Source: Prevotella sp.
GTDB taxonomy: Bacteria; Bacteroidota; Bacteroidia; Bacteroidales; Dysgonomonadaceae
DNA: 34,257 nucleotides
Direction: 5' to 3'
NCBI GenBank assembly: GCA_031273295.1
Contig: JAISSD010000195.1
Location: forward strand, 1 to 34,257
Positions 7,783 through 15,852 of the stretch are shown in pieces; position 1 is the stretch's first letter; each line of letters begins with the position of its first letter. The translations under genes were made by a program, and so were the position numbers. The notes below the pieces were generated by a model that had not been told where the DNA came from, made no database searches, and was given only the letters and a program-made list of their open reading frames with translations.

Positions 7783-8718
7783 ATGAAAAAAGCTTGTTGT
7801 ATGAAGACCTTGTCCCCATTTATTATATTGTCCCTGCTCGTTTTGTTTCCTTGCGTATCCGCTTTTTCCCAAGCCAGGCGATATAAAATTTATGACGACT
7901 ATATCGACGCTTACAAAGGTATCGCTATCGATCACATGAAAAAATACAAGATTCCCGCAAGTATAACGCTCGCTCAGGGTTTACTCGAATCGGGAGCAGG
8001 TAAAAGCGCTTTGACCCGGAGTTCCAACAATCATTTTGGTATAAAATGCCACAATGACTGGACGGGCGGACGTGTTTATAAAGCGGATGATATACCCGAC
8101 GATTGTTTCAGGAAGTATAAAAAAGCGGAAGATTCGTTCGACGATCATTCCCGTTTTCTGTCAGAGAAGCAACGCTATAGATCTTTGTTTTCTCTTCCCC
8201 TAACCGACTATCGGGGATGGGCCGGAGGATTGCAGAAAGCCGGGTATGCTACGGATAAAGCCTATGCAAACAAGTTGATAAAACTTATCGAAGACTATGA
8301 GCTGTATCTGTATGATAAAAAAGGCGAGGAAAAAAAACGGGAAGAGCAAGCGGTGGCAAAGAAATATAAGCATAAACAGAAACATATTCCTTATAAAACG
8401 CATAACCTCGTTTATGTAATAGCAGAAAACGGGGATACATACGAGGCTATAGCCGCCGAATTCGGATTTGAACCGAAAGATCTGTATAAATACAATGAAG
8501 TGCCGGAGGGCTTCCCTCTCAAACAAGGGGATTTGGTTTATTTCGAAAAGAAGAAATCAAAAGCCGACAAGCCTTATTACGACCATGTGGTGCAAGTCGG
8601 GGAGTCGATGCACAGTATCTCGCAATTATACGGTATAAAGGTCAAGAACCTCTACAAGAGGAACAAAAAAGATTTTGAGTATGTTCCCGAAGAGGGAGAC
8701 GTTTTAAAATTAAGATGA
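7783..8718 (+). CDS. Secreted glucosaminidase (GH73-type) with two LysM domains
   Basis: About 311 residues from ATG 7783 (MKKACC). A second ATG at 7801 (MKTLSPF) would also leave a signal peptide. The frame is open to a TTG at 7762, which is less likely. The signal peptide ends near CVSAFSQA. The mannosyl-glycoprotein endo-beta-N-acetylglucosaminidase domain follows: ITLAQGLLESGAGKSALT with the likely catalytic glutamate, NNHFGIKCHNDWTGG, and YRGWAGGLQKAGYATD. After a lysine-rich linker come two LysM repeats, the first with GDTYEAIAAEFGF and the second with GESMHSISQLYGI. It should cut peptidoglycan in the periplasm or cell wall during growth or division. It is transcribed divergently from cdd. 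Confidence 0.93.
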   Translation: MKKACCMKTLSPFIILSLLVLFPCVSAFSQARRYKIYDDYIDAYKGIAIDHMKKYKIPASITLAQGLLESGAGKSALTRSSNNHFGIKCHNDWTGGRVYKADDIPDDCFRKYKKAEDSFDDHSRFLSEKQRYRSLFSLPLTDYRGWAGGLQKAGYATDKAYANKLIKLIEDYELYLYDKKGEEKKREEQAVAKKYKHKQKHIPYKTHNLVYVIAENGDTYEAIAAEFGFEPKDLYKYNEVPEGFPLKQGDLVYFEKKKSKADKPYYDHVVQVGESMHSISQLYGIKVKNLYKRNKKDFEYVPEEGDVLKLR

Positions 8719-8903
8719 GTTATCTTTCTTGCTATTAATGAAATACAGAAATAAATTATGAAAACAGGACATTTTCTCCAGATGGATCTTTTTTGCGCTG
8801 GGGATAAATCTTTTTTCGCGTAAAAAAGAGGATGGATAAAAAAGGCTCTGTATACATACTGATTATACCGTGTCCGGCATGGTTTTGAGCATGAAAGATA
8901 CAT

Positions 8904-9067
8904 GGTAAAAATGAGGTTTTTGTGCTCCAAAATTTTTAACGCAAAGAATCCGCAAAATCTGCAAAGGAAATTCTTTGCGCCCTTTGTGATACACTTTGTG
9001 TTAAAACAACAACTGTTTGAAAAACGACTATTTTAATGCACTTTATTGTAAAAACCTCATTTTTACC
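8904..9067. mobile_element. Small inverted-repeat element (about 164 bp) inside repeat copy A
   Basis: GGTAAAAATGAGGTTTTT at 8904-8921 is exactly inverted at 9050-9067. The matching place in copy B (11457-11478) holds only GGTAAAAA-ACCTCA-TTTTTACC, a short hairpin with no insert. The 150 bases between the arms include a palindromic CTTTGCG-type repeat. It looks like a non-autonomous mobile element or a hairpin expansion. No transposase is present. Confidence 0.5.
8935..9006. repeat. Palindromic CTTTGCG-type repeat, copy 1
   Basis: Starts TTTTAACGCAAAG and ends CTTTGTGTTAAAA, so the ends are near-perfect inverted copies. The middle alternates GCAAA and TTTGC blocks. Relatives lie at 9451-9525, 13384-13442 and 26463-26527, all outside genes. 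Confidence 0.6.
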
Positions 9068-9415
9068 TAATTTTTCCAACAAAACAACCTCGTAGAGAGC
9101 AATAGAATATCATATAACCCCAAACCTCTTATGTAACATCCCCCCTCAAGCCGTTTTTAATTTTTCCGGAAGAGCTTCCAACTGTCTTGTTTTCCGCTCA
9201 TTGAAATACCGCACTCCCCGTGTTACTATTATGCGTGCTGCATGAAATGATAGGGGACTCATTAACCTCATTGTTTTTCAACTCTTTTCCTGTTAATTGT
9301 TTGATGATTGATCCTGCAAAATGAAAAAACGACAAATTTTATAACAAATAAAATGATGACGCGGATTGAACGGATAAACGCAGATTATAGACGGTGAAAG
9401 ATGTTTCCCCAATCG

Positions 9416-9525
9416 CTACGCTTCGTTGGGAGTAATGCGGCCCGATTCATTTAACACAAAGAACACGAAGCATGTCGCAAAGGACACAAGGGACACAAAG
9501 AAAAAGCGCTCCGCACCCTTTGCGG
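9416..9525. repeat. TCCCCAAT hairpin plus CTTTGCG-type repeat, copy 2
   Basis: TCCCCAA with its inverted partner TTGGGA (9416-9432) is followed by TTAACACAAAG and later CCCTTTGCGG (9451-9525). The same pair of modules occurs at 26463-26563, in the opposite order. They appear to be a composite intergenic repeat. Confidence 0.5.
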
Positions 9526-9584
9526 AATATTGTTTTGAAAGGAATGTTGAAGAGATTGAAAATCAGATTCTTGAAAAATAAAAA

Positions 9585-9619
9585 AACCGCCCCGGTTACG
9601 ACAACAGTATGGGGCGGTT
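9585..9619 (-). terminator. Intrinsic terminator of the DUF3332 gene
   Basis: Read on the minus strand, AACCGCCCC (complement of 9611-9619) pairs with GGGGCGGTT (complement of 9585-9593), followed by a run of T. It lies 23 bases beyond the stop codon. Confidence 0.8.
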
Positions 9620-9642
9620 ATAATTTAAACGCGTTTCCAATC

Positions 9643-10188
9643 TTATTTTACTGCGACGAAGGCTGCGTTTTCAACAGCTTGACGGAAAGCTAAAACTCCC
9701 TCATTGGAAAGTTCCACCTTTTGTTCTTTTCCGCCGGGCAGATAAACGATGGCGTTCTTTTCGTTTTCGAACTTGAGGACTTTTGTTGATTCGCCATTGG
9801 CAACAGCGCTCCAGGTGTTGGTGGTTTTGTCGTAAACAAGTTCCATTTCCCGGCCTTCTTCGTTCTTGATATTGTATCCGTTATCTAAGGTTTCAACAGT
9901 GTAGACTCCGTTTTCGCCTTGCACTTTTTTCACGATGCCGGCTTCAACAGGATTTTCGCCCGACCAGAATTCGATGGTGTTGATAACCCAGATATCAGCC
10001 AAAAAAGAAACCTCGTACACAGGCACAATCCATAATGCGATGAATACTATCTCATTAACGAATTTGTTGTCTATGGTCTGATTCCATGCCAATACTTTTC
10101 TTGAAAGATTGAAAGAGCCAATACATGAATTGAGCAATAGCGCTCCTGCAAAAGCTATTGCAGTTACTGAAAAAAATCTCTTCTTCAT
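9643..10188 (-). CDS. DUF3332 family lipoprotein
   Basis: 181 residues from the start MKKRFFSVTAIAFAGALLLN. The frame is open further upstream, but this start gives a lipoprotein signal peptide with the lipobox LLNSC, so the mature protein should begin at that cysteine and be membrane-anchored. A hydrophobic stretch follows (EIVFIALWIVPVYEVSFLADIWVINTIEFW), typical of DUF3332. The C-terminal half is polar and beta-rich, with VYTVETLDNGYNIKNEEG and YLPGGKEQKVEL. The function of the family is unknown. It lies 65 bases downstream of xerD on the same strand but has its own -7 element and a strong terminator. Confidence 0.85.
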   Translation of the reverse strand: MKKRFFSVTAIAFAGALLLNSCIGSFNLSRKVLAWNQTIDNKFVNEIVFIALWIVPVYEVSFLADIWVINTIEFWSGENPVEAGIVKKVQGENGVYTVETLDNGYNIKNEEGREMELVYDKTTNTWSAVANGESTKVLKFENEKNAIVYLPGGKEQKVELSNEGVLAFRQAVENAAFVAVK

Positions 10189-10214
10189 AAATTTGTGATC
10201 ATTAAATATTTGAA

Positions 10215-10222
10215 CAAAGGTA
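10215..10222 (-). promoter_or_regulatory. -7 element of the DUF3332 gene
   Basis: CAAAGGTA on the plus strand reads TACCTTTG on the minus strand, a perfect TAnnTTTG, 27 bases before the ATG. The -33 element is not clear. Confidence 0.5.
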
Positions 10223-10253
10223 TAATAAAAATATTCTAAATGAACCTGGAGAC

Positions 10254-11153
10254 TCATTTTTTATTTCGTGGATGATGTTCTATTATTTCCTGCCGCAAGT
10301 ATTCCCTGTCTATATGGGTATACAGTTCGGTTGTCGTGATCTTTTCATGCCCCAGCATCAGTTGTATGGCTCTGATATTGGCTCCGCCTTCAAGCAGGTG
10401 AGTAGCAAATGAATGGCGGAAAGTATGAGGGCTTATCGTTTTTTTTATTCCGGCCAGTTTGGCATACTGCTTTATAAAATGGAAGATCGTGATGCGGGAA
10501 ATTGCGGAGCCCCTGTTGCTTGGAAACAGTATGTCTTCAGAACCTTTCTTTACATTCATCTCTTTACGGTAATACAGGTATTTCTCTATTTCGTTTATAG
10601 CGGCATGCGAAACGGGTACAAGGCGTTGTTTGCCGCCTTTTCCTTCGACTTTTATAAAACCTTCGTTTAAAAACAGATCCGAAAACTTCAATCCGGTAAG
10701 TTCCGAAATGCGCAAACCGCAGCTGTAAAGTACTTCAAGGATAGCCCTGTTACGTTGTCCTTCTTTTGTAGAGAGGTCGATCACGGACATTAGCATTTCT
10801 ATTTCGACGAGGGAAAGGACTGCGGGTAACTTTAATCCGGTTTTTGGCGTTTCCAGAAGTTCGGCAGGATTTGTTTGCATATATCCGTCAAGGACGAGAA
10901 AGTTGTAAAAAGACTTGATTCCCGATATAATGCGGGCTACCGACCGCGCATTGATCCCCAAATCGTAAAGCCGGGCTATGAATTGCTGTAGATCATCCGG
11001 TTTCACGTTTTCGGCCTTCAATCCTTCATCTTCCAGAAAGCCGGAAAGTTTGTCCAGGTCGGTCAGGTATGCTTCTATCGAATTGAGTGAAAGAGACTTC
11101 TCCAGCAACAGATAGTTCTTGTATTTCTTTGTTATGTTGTCTTTTGTTACCAT
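10254..11153 (-). CDS. xerD: Tyrosine recombinase XerD
   Basis: 299 residues, the normal length. With XerC it resolves chromosome dimers at dif before cell division. The N-terminal SAM-like core-binding domain (about 1-90) is followed by the catalytic domain with all expected residues: R148 (LRISEL), K172 (EGKGGKQR), H243 and R246 (HTFRHSFATH), H269 (LGHEKITTTELYTH) and the nucleophile Y278. XerD rather than XerC is chosen by overall similarity to Bacteroidota XerD, but a XerC paralogue cannot be excluded without a tree. A perfect TATCTTTG lies 20 bases upstream of the start, and a microsatellite begins just beyond it. Confidence 0.92.
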   Translation of the reverse strand: MVTKDNITKKYKNYLLLEKSLSLNSIEAYLTDLDKLSGFLEDEGLKAENVKPDDLQQFIARLYDLGINARSVARIISGIKSFYNFLVLDGYMQTNPAELLETPKTGLKLPAVLSLVEIEMLMSVIDLSTKEGQRNRAILEVLYSCGLRISELTGLKFSDLFLNEGFIKVEGKGGKQRLVPVSHAAINEIEKYLYYRKEMNVKKGSEDILFPSNRGSAISRITIFHFIKQYAKLAGIKKTISPHTFRHSFATHLLEGGANIRAIQLMLGHEKITTTELYTHIDREYLRQEIIEHHPRNKK

Positions 11154-11172
11154 AGATGCTTGAATACAAGTA

Positions 11173-11180
11173 CAAAGATA
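11173..11180 (-). promoter_or_regulatory. -7 element of xerD
   Basis: CAAAGATA on the plus strand reads TATCTTTG on the minus strand. The position where the -33 element should be falls inside the GAATGAA-type tract that starts at about 11187, and no TTTG is present there. Confidence 0.55.
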
Positions 11181-11186
11181 TGAAAA

Positions 11187-11417
11187 TTAAGAATGAAGAA
11201 TTAAGAATGAAGAATTAAGAATGAAGAATGAAGAATTAGGAATGAAGAATGGAGAATTAAGAATGGAGAATTGGGAATTAAGAATGGAGAATTAAGAATT
11301 AGGAATGAAGAATTAAGAATGAGGAATTAAGAATTAGGAATGAAGAATGGAGAAAAAAATTGAGAATTGAGAATTGAGAATTGGGAATTAAGAATGGAGA
11401 ATTAAGAATGAAGAATT
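11187..11417. repeat. GAATGAA/GAATTAA microsatellite tract next to xerD
   Basis: About 230 bases made of units of seven or eight bases, chiefly GAATGAA, GAATTAA and GGAGAAT variants. It reads open on both strands but is not a gene. A purer tract of the same kind lies at 26215-26448. It ends where dispersed repeat copy B begins. Confidence 0.85.
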
Positions 11418-11644
11418 ACACCGTACATGGCATGGTTTTGTGCATGGATGGTATATGGTAAAAAACCTCATTTTTACCTGATTCCAATAAACAAAACAAC
11501 CTCGGTAGAGCAATAGAATATCATATAGTCCCCCAACCTCTTATGTAACATTCCCCTCAAACCGCTCAGTTGAAATACCGCACTCCCCGTGTTACTATTA
11601 TGCATGCTGCGTGCTGCATGAAAATGATAGGGGACTCATTACCT
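11418..11644. repeat. Dispersed intergenic repeat, copy B
   Basis: Same blocks and order as copy A at 8865-9268 but without the inverted-repeat insert. It follows the microsatellite directly. The 300 bases after it (11645-11945) hold no recognised gene, only a short TCCGTAG/CTACGGA hairpin at 11816-11841 that might end the BACON-SusD transcript. Confidence 0.7.
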
Positions 11645-11945
11645 GAATGTTCGGATGAGTCAAACTCGCAGGGGAAAATCGTGATCATTAGGCGAAACAA
11701 TGAATCGTTATTGCGCTCTTTGAAAAAATTCATAGGGAAAGGTTCAAAATATTTCTCATATATCAACCGCGTTCAGTATACTTTATAGATAATACAAGAT
11801 AAAAAGAAAAACGCTTCCGTAGTGCATTTAAGCGCTACGGACAACGTTATCAACAGACAGCTATAGATGGATGTGATCACAGCCAAAGCCCCAAGAATAT
11901 ATCTTTGTCTTTTGTTCTGCAAGCATATTGATTTTTATAAGGGAG

Positions 11946-13256
11946 TTACCATCCGGAATTTTGCGTTAAGTTCGGATTCTCCTGCATTGCCTGCAACGGG
12001 ATTGGCAGAAGTTCACGATATCCCCAGCTTGCTGTATCTCCCCATCGGACAGCATTCAAGTATTTCATGCCTGCATTGGTTAACGCCGAATATTTTTGAC
12101 GAATCACGGTCTGAATATCATTAGCAGAAGCAGAAGATGGCAGAGCAGGCGCTTGGCCGTAAGCCATATTTATCCTGTTTACATATTGTGCGGCTTCTGT
12201 CGTATTCCCCGTTTTCAAACAGGCTTCCGCCAACAACAAGTGAATGAGGACAGCTTCCGTATTTTCATCTGCACTGTTGATGAATCCGTCCCCGTTTATA
12301 TCCCTGAATGCAGAATCGCCATTATCTATTTTTCTTCTTAATGCGTCTATTGCACGATCGACGCCGTCATTCTCCTGCATATAAATAACTTCCCTTGCCA
12401 ATCCGAAAATAGCCGTGAAAGATTGTGCCGAAAGCTCATTGGCCCGGTCAATGTCGTCATAGACAAAGTCGAGAGTTTCTTGTACCGTACTGCGTGGTAT
12501 CGGATTAAAAAGTGTTTCAGTACTTGAAACCAGTGGTACTCCACCAAAAAGCGTTTTCAGGTAAAAATAAGCTGTTGCCCTGAATGCAAACGCCTTGCCT
12601 CTGTAACTTGCCTTGTCGGATTCAGGTATATTGCTGTTTTCCAACTGTTCAATCAAAAGGTTACTATGAGAGATACATTCATATGATTTTACCCAAAACT
12701 CATATAGGAATGGACTCGCATGGGTAAGCGACAATCTTGATGTGTAAGTAGAATATCCGTTATCAATTTGTAGCCATGCTTCCCAAAGTTCACCGTATGA
12801 CTCGTAAAGTTCACCAAGTTCGTTCACCGACGGCACAGGAGTTTTCCCGTCTTCTTTCACACTTTTTTGCGTAATGCTAACCGTGATTTCGTTATCTCCG
12901 CAAACGATGCGAATGATTGCCGTGCGTTCTGTACCCGTATAGTTCGGCTCCAAGGAGATGGAAATCGTATAATTTCCGGCCTTGTCGCCATGATCAGGGT
13001 CAATGGAAATCCAGGCAGGAGCAGAAGCTTTCTTTGCGGACGTTTCCGAAATGCTCGACATCCATGCCCCTGTTGTGGTAAAGGTTACTCCGCTTTTACC
13101 TTGCGTTTCGTCGGCAAAGACATTTTGGGACAGTGAACCATTATCCTGTACTGTAATCGTAGAATCTTCACTTTGGTCATTTTTTTCACAACTTGTAAAC
13201 ATAGCTACCGATAGCAGTATCGGTAGACTTAAACCGAATAGAATTACTTTTTTCAT
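11946..13256 (-). CDS. BACON-domain SusD/RagB-like outer-membrane lipoprotein
   Basis: 436 residues from MKKVILFGLSLPILLSVAMF, whose lipobox MFTSC fits a surface lipoprotein. The frame is open 26 codons upstream, but those residues would spoil the signal. Residues about 35-135 form a BACON domain (TTTGAWMSSI, APAWISIDPDHGDKAG, ERTAIIRI, VSITQK). The rest is a short SusD-like helical domain: KAFAFRATAYFYLKTLFGG, LIHLLLAEACLKTGN, and the signature tail ELLPIPLQAMQENPNL. Between them DINGDGFINSADE resembles a dockerin or EF-hand calcium loop. SusD proteins bind glycans with a SusC porin, but no SusC gene is adjacent. The domain order and the short length (about 300 residues of SusD instead of 450-550) are unusual. 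Confidence 0.85.
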   Translation of the reverse strand: MKKVILFGLSLPILLSVAMFTSCEKNDQSEDSTITVQDNGSLSQNVFADETQGKSGVTFTTTGAWMSSISETSAKKASAPAWISIDPDHGDKAGNYTISISLEPNYTGTERTAIIRIVCGDNEITVSITQKSVKEDGKTPVPSVNELGELYESYGELWEAWLQIDNGYSTYTSRLSLTHASPFLYEFWVKSYECISHSNLLIEQLENSNIPESDKASYRGKAFAFRATAYFYLKTLFGGVPLVSSTETLFNPIPRSTVQETLDFVYDDIDRANELSAQSFTAIFGLAREVIYMQENDGVDRAIDALRRKIDNGDSAFRDINGDGFINSADENTEAVLIHLLLAEACLKTGNTTEAAQYVNRINMAYGQAPALPSSASANDIQTVIRQKYSALTNAGMKYLNAVRWGDTASWGYRELLPIPLQAMQENPNLTQNSGW

Positions 13257-13331
13257 CTTTGATATATAAATTTTTATAAAATAATTAATTTCAAAACCGT
13301 AAAAAGTGGGAGGAGTATCGTAAAAGTTCTG

Positions 13332-13339
13332 CAAATGTA
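13332..13339 (-). promoter_or_regulatory. -7 element upstream of the BACON-SusD gene
   Basis: CAAATGTA on the plus strand reads TACATTTG on the minus strand, a match to TAnnTTTG, about 75 bases before the chosen start codon. It supports the downstream ATG rather than the longer frame. Confidence 0.45.
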
Positions 13340-13383
13340 TATAATAAAAATAAAAAGAAAAAATTTATCGTTTTATTTTTTAG

Positions 13384-13442
13384 TCAGGGATAACAAAGTC
13401 CCCGCAGGACTTTGCGGATACTTTGCGCCCTTTGCGTTAAAA
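13384..13442. repeat. CTTTGCG-type repeat, copy 3
   Basis: Alternating GACTTTGCGG, TACTTTGCG and CCCTTTGCGTTAAAA blocks, matching the right half of the element at 8935-9006. The spacer 13257-13765 holds this and the next repeat but no gene. Confidence 0.5.
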
Positions 13443-13465
13443 CGGCTTGCGTCGGATGTCTTTGC

Positions 13466-13610
13466 CCGTTAGGGCATCCATCTGTGTAGAAAAAAATATG
13501 TCTTTCACAAATTTAAACCTCGTAGAGGTTTCACCTGATTTGTTAGTGGATCCCCTACGGGGAATGGCGATGTGTCGTATCTTTTTTTCTATAGATATGG
13601 ATGTCCGGGA
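13466..13610. repeat. Imperfect inverted-repeat element with inner palindrome
   Basis: CATCCATCTGTGTAGAAAAA near 13475-13494 is the imperfect inverse of TTTTTCTATAGATATGGATG near 13584-13603. Between them lies a palindrome, AAACCTCGTAGAGGTTT (13516-13532). From memory, CGTAGAG-type palindromes are common in Bacteroidales spacers. The element is small and encodes nothing. Confidence 0.5.
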
Positions 13611-13765
13611 CAATAAAAAGCCTGAAACTTTTCTTCAAATTATCCTTTTATGTTTTTTTGTTAAAAAGAAGTCCTATTATAACCCTGTCAAATTTCGCTA
13701 TTTATAAAAAAAAGTATTCCTTTGCGTTGTTTTTTTAAGATGATGTTTTCAGATACCCGGGATTA

Positions 13766-15496
13766 ATGAAAAATAGATTTATTGCACTTTTAACAGTCTT
13801 GGTTTTAACAGGAACTTCTTTTATTCAGGCGCAAAATGCTTCTGATAAAAATCGACAGCAACGTTATTTCGATATAAACAAGAATATCGAGGTATTTAAT
13901 TCGGTTATACGGGAGGTCGATATGTTCTACGTAGACTCGATAGATATGAACAAGACTGTCCGTACCGGAATTGACAATATGCTCAATACCCTCGACCCTT
14001 ACACCACTTATTTCAACAAGGACGACATGAAGGAGTTCAGTACCCAGATTACAGGCGAATATGCCGGTATAGGTTCGGGTATTGCCTTCAAAGACGGGAA
14101 AATAGCCATAACGGAACCGTTTGAAGGGAAACCTGCCGACAAGGCGGGCTTGAAAGCCGGCGACTATATCCTCGAAATAGACGGAAAAGACATGACCGGC
14201 TGCGACGAGGTTGAAGGGGAAGCTTTTGGCCGCACATTGAGTAACTTTGTAAGTTCTTGCCTGAAAGGACAACCGGGAACATCGATACAAATAAAAATAG
14301 AACGTCCGGGCGTGAAAAAAAACATTACGGTAACGGTAGTGCGCGAGAAGATCATAATCGACCCGATACCCTATTACGGCTTGATAAGCCCTGCTACCGG
14401 ATACATCAATTTCAGTTCCGCCTTTACCGACAAAAGCGCGATGGATGTGAAAAAGGCGTTCCTGGACCTGAAAAAGCAAGGCGCAACATCCCTGGTATTA
14501 GACCTTCGCCAAAATGAAGGCGGCATACTCGAAGAAGCCATACAGGTAGTGAACCTCTTTGTTCCAAAAGGAAAGGTAGTGTTGTCGACCAAAGGAAAGC
14601 TGAAACAACTGGACAGGACATACCGCACCACGCTTGAACCGATTGACACGGAAATACCGATTGTCGTGTTGATAGACAGAGGTTCGGCTTCGGCCGCCGA
14701 AATTGTAGCCGGTTCGCTACAAGACATGGATAGAGCGGTACTGATAGGGGAACGTACTTACGGGAAGGGACTGGTGCAATCTACCCGTGAAATTCCATAC
14801 GGAGGAGGCGTAAAGGTCACCACTTCCAAATATTACATACCGAGCGGCAGATGTATACAAGCCATCGACTACACCCATCGTAACCCCGACGGCAGTGTGG
14901 GACGTATACCTGACAGCCTGACAACAGTATTTAAAACCGGGATCGGACGTACGGTAAGAGACGGCGGCGGCGTTTTTCCGGATATCACATTCGAAGAAGA
15001 AAAATCGCCAACCATGACATACTATCTGGCTAATCAGTATATCGTTTTCGACTGGGTTACAGACTGGGTTACAAAACATAAATCAATCGCTCCCCCCGAA
15101 ACGTTCTGCATTTCGGACGAAGATTATGAAAGTTTCAAATCATTTGTCAAGTCAAAAGATTTCCAATACGACCGCATGAGCGAGAAAACGATGACTTCAC
15201 TCAAGGAAGTAATGGAGTTTGAAGGCTATATGAAATATGCGGAAGCGGAATTCAAAGCACTGGAAGCAAAGCTTGTACCCGACCTCGACCGTGATTTGGA
15301 AACATTCAGGGACGATATTGTACGTCAGATAAACACCGAAATCATCAGGCGTTATCATTACCGGAAAGGCGAATATATCTACACATTGAAAAATGACAAG
15401 GAGCTTGCCAGGGCTGTGGAAGTACTGAGCGATCCGGAATTGTATAAAAACACATTGTCTGCTCCGGTTGGAGAAAGCGGAATAGCCCGGAATTAA
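13766..15496 (+). CDS. S41 family C-terminal processing protease with PDZ domain
   Basis: 576 residues. An N-terminal signal peptide ends near TSFIQAQ, so it acts in the periplasm. A helical region (with LDPYTTYF) leads into a PDZ domain at about 98-195 (ADKAGLKAGDYILEIDGKDM). The tail-specific protease core follows. The catalytic pair is S309 in GSASAAE and K334 in YGKG, 25 residues apart as in known C-terminal processing proteases. The C-terminal 180 residues are helical and charged. It should clip or degrade exported proteins. A terminator 22 bases downstream indicates a single-gene unit. A ctpA-type name would be usual, but the substrate is unknown. Confidence 0.95.
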   Translation: MKNRFIALLTVLVLTGTSFIQAQNASDKNRQQRYFDINKNIEVFNSVIREVDMFYVDSIDMNKTVRTGIDNMLNTLDPYTTYFNKDDMKEFSTQITGEYAGIGSGIAFKDGKIAITEPFEGKPADKAGLKAGDYILEIDGKDMTGCDEVEGEAFGRTLSNFVSSCLKGQPGTSIQIKIERPGVKKNITVTVVREKIIIDPIPYYGLISPATGYINFSSAFTDKSAMDVKKAFLDLKKQGATSLVLDLRQNEGGILEEAIQVVNLFVPKGKVVLSTKGKLKQLDRTYRTTLEPIDTEIPIVVLIDRGSASAAEIVAGSLQDMDRAVLIGERTYGKGLVQSTREIPYGGGVKVTTSKYYIPSGRCIQAIDYTHRNPDGSVGRIPDSLTTVFKTGIGRTVRDGGGVFPDITFEEEKSPTMTYYLANQYIVFDWVTDWVTKHKSIAPPETFCISDEDYESFKSFVKSKDFQYDRMSEKTMTSLKEVMEFEGYMKYAEAEFKALEAKLVPDLDRDLETFRDDIVRQINTEIIRRYHYRKGEYIYTLKNDKELARAVEVLSDPELYKNTLSAPVGESGIARN

Positions 15497-15517
15497 AATA
15501 GATCAAAACAGGGGAAA

Positions 15518-15556
15518 AAGGGAAGGTACCGTTATTGAACGGATACCTCTTGCCTT
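15518..15556 (+). terminator. Terminator after the S41 protease gene
   Basis: GGTACCGTT at 15525-15533 pairs with AACGGATACC at 15538-15547 around a four-base loop with one bulge. Outer bases AAAGGGAA and TTGCCTTTT extend the stem to a short T run. Confidence 0.7.
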
Positions 15557-15652
15557 TTACATAACTGCCAAATCAAGAGGTGCAAGCCGCTTGAAAATAC
15601 AATCTTGTTCAATATTTTTCAGGACAGTGTCGACGAGTTCAACTAAAAATAT

Positions 15653-15720
15653 TATCTTTGCAGTTCCGTTAGGGCTGAAATCGCAATCCGAAATAAAAAA
15701 ACAGGGCCGAAGGCCTGTTT
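15653..15720 (+). ncRNA. Possible short RNA: promoter element followed closely by a terminator hairpin
   Basis: A perfect TATCTTTG (-7 element) at 15653-15660 is followed about 40 bases later by AAACAGGGCC-GAA-GGCCTGTTT (15699-15720), a stable hairpin with a single bulge. A transcript from this promoter would be about 50-55 bases if it ends there. It could be a small RNA, or an attenuated leader of the DUF4290 gene, which starts 132 bases further on. No family was recognised. Confidence 0.3.
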
Positions 15721-15852
15721 ATTGTCCCGTCCAGGTATGGCGTCATTGATGGTTGCAAGTTTAAAACACGGCATTAAATACTTTTACTTACAAGGTTTAC
15801 AAACAAATTTCAGCGAACTGTCAAATTAAAGAATCATAATCCGAAACTGAAA

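Larger units (their letters stand above)
8865..9268. repeat. Dispersed intergenic repeat, copy A (with an insertion)
   Basis: Shares long blocks with 11418-11644. These include GGCATGGTTTTG, AGCAATAGAATATCATATA, AACCTCTTATGTAACAT, GAAATACCGCACTCCCCGTG with TTACTATTATGC, and GATAGGGGACTCATTA. Order and orientation are the same. Copy A is longer because it carries the insert 8904-9067 and some extra sequence around 9150-9200. No coding capacity is evident in either copy. Confidence 0.7.
8719..9584. other. Gene-free spacer made mainly of repeats
   Basis: About 860 bases between the glucosaminidase and the DUF3332 terminator. The parts recognised are a dispersed repeat (8865-9268), an inverted-repeat insert within it (8904-9067), and a TCCCCAAT hairpin joined to a CTTTGCG-type repeat (9416-9525). 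I see no protein-coding gene. A plus-strand open frame at 9472-9693 lies within the repeats and over the end of the DUF3332 gene, and is not convincing. Confidence 0.6.

Noticed and set aside
9472..9693. Plus-strand open frame of 73 codons
   Set aside because: It runs through a CTTTGCG-type repeat and a terminator, and overlaps the 3' end of the DUF3332 gene on the other strand.
11187..11417. CRISPR array
   Set aside because: The units are 7-8 bases with no spacers of unique sequence. It is a microsatellite.
11570..11788. Plus-strand open frame of 72 codons (ending SYINRVQYTL)
   Set aside because: Its first half lies in dispersed repeat copy B, and the second half has no known match. It may be a decayed fragment but gives too little to call.
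13805..14479. Minus-strand open frame of 224 codons opposite the S41 protease gene
   Set aside because: It is antisense to a clear protease domain and has no family features. Its length comes from codon bias of the real gene.
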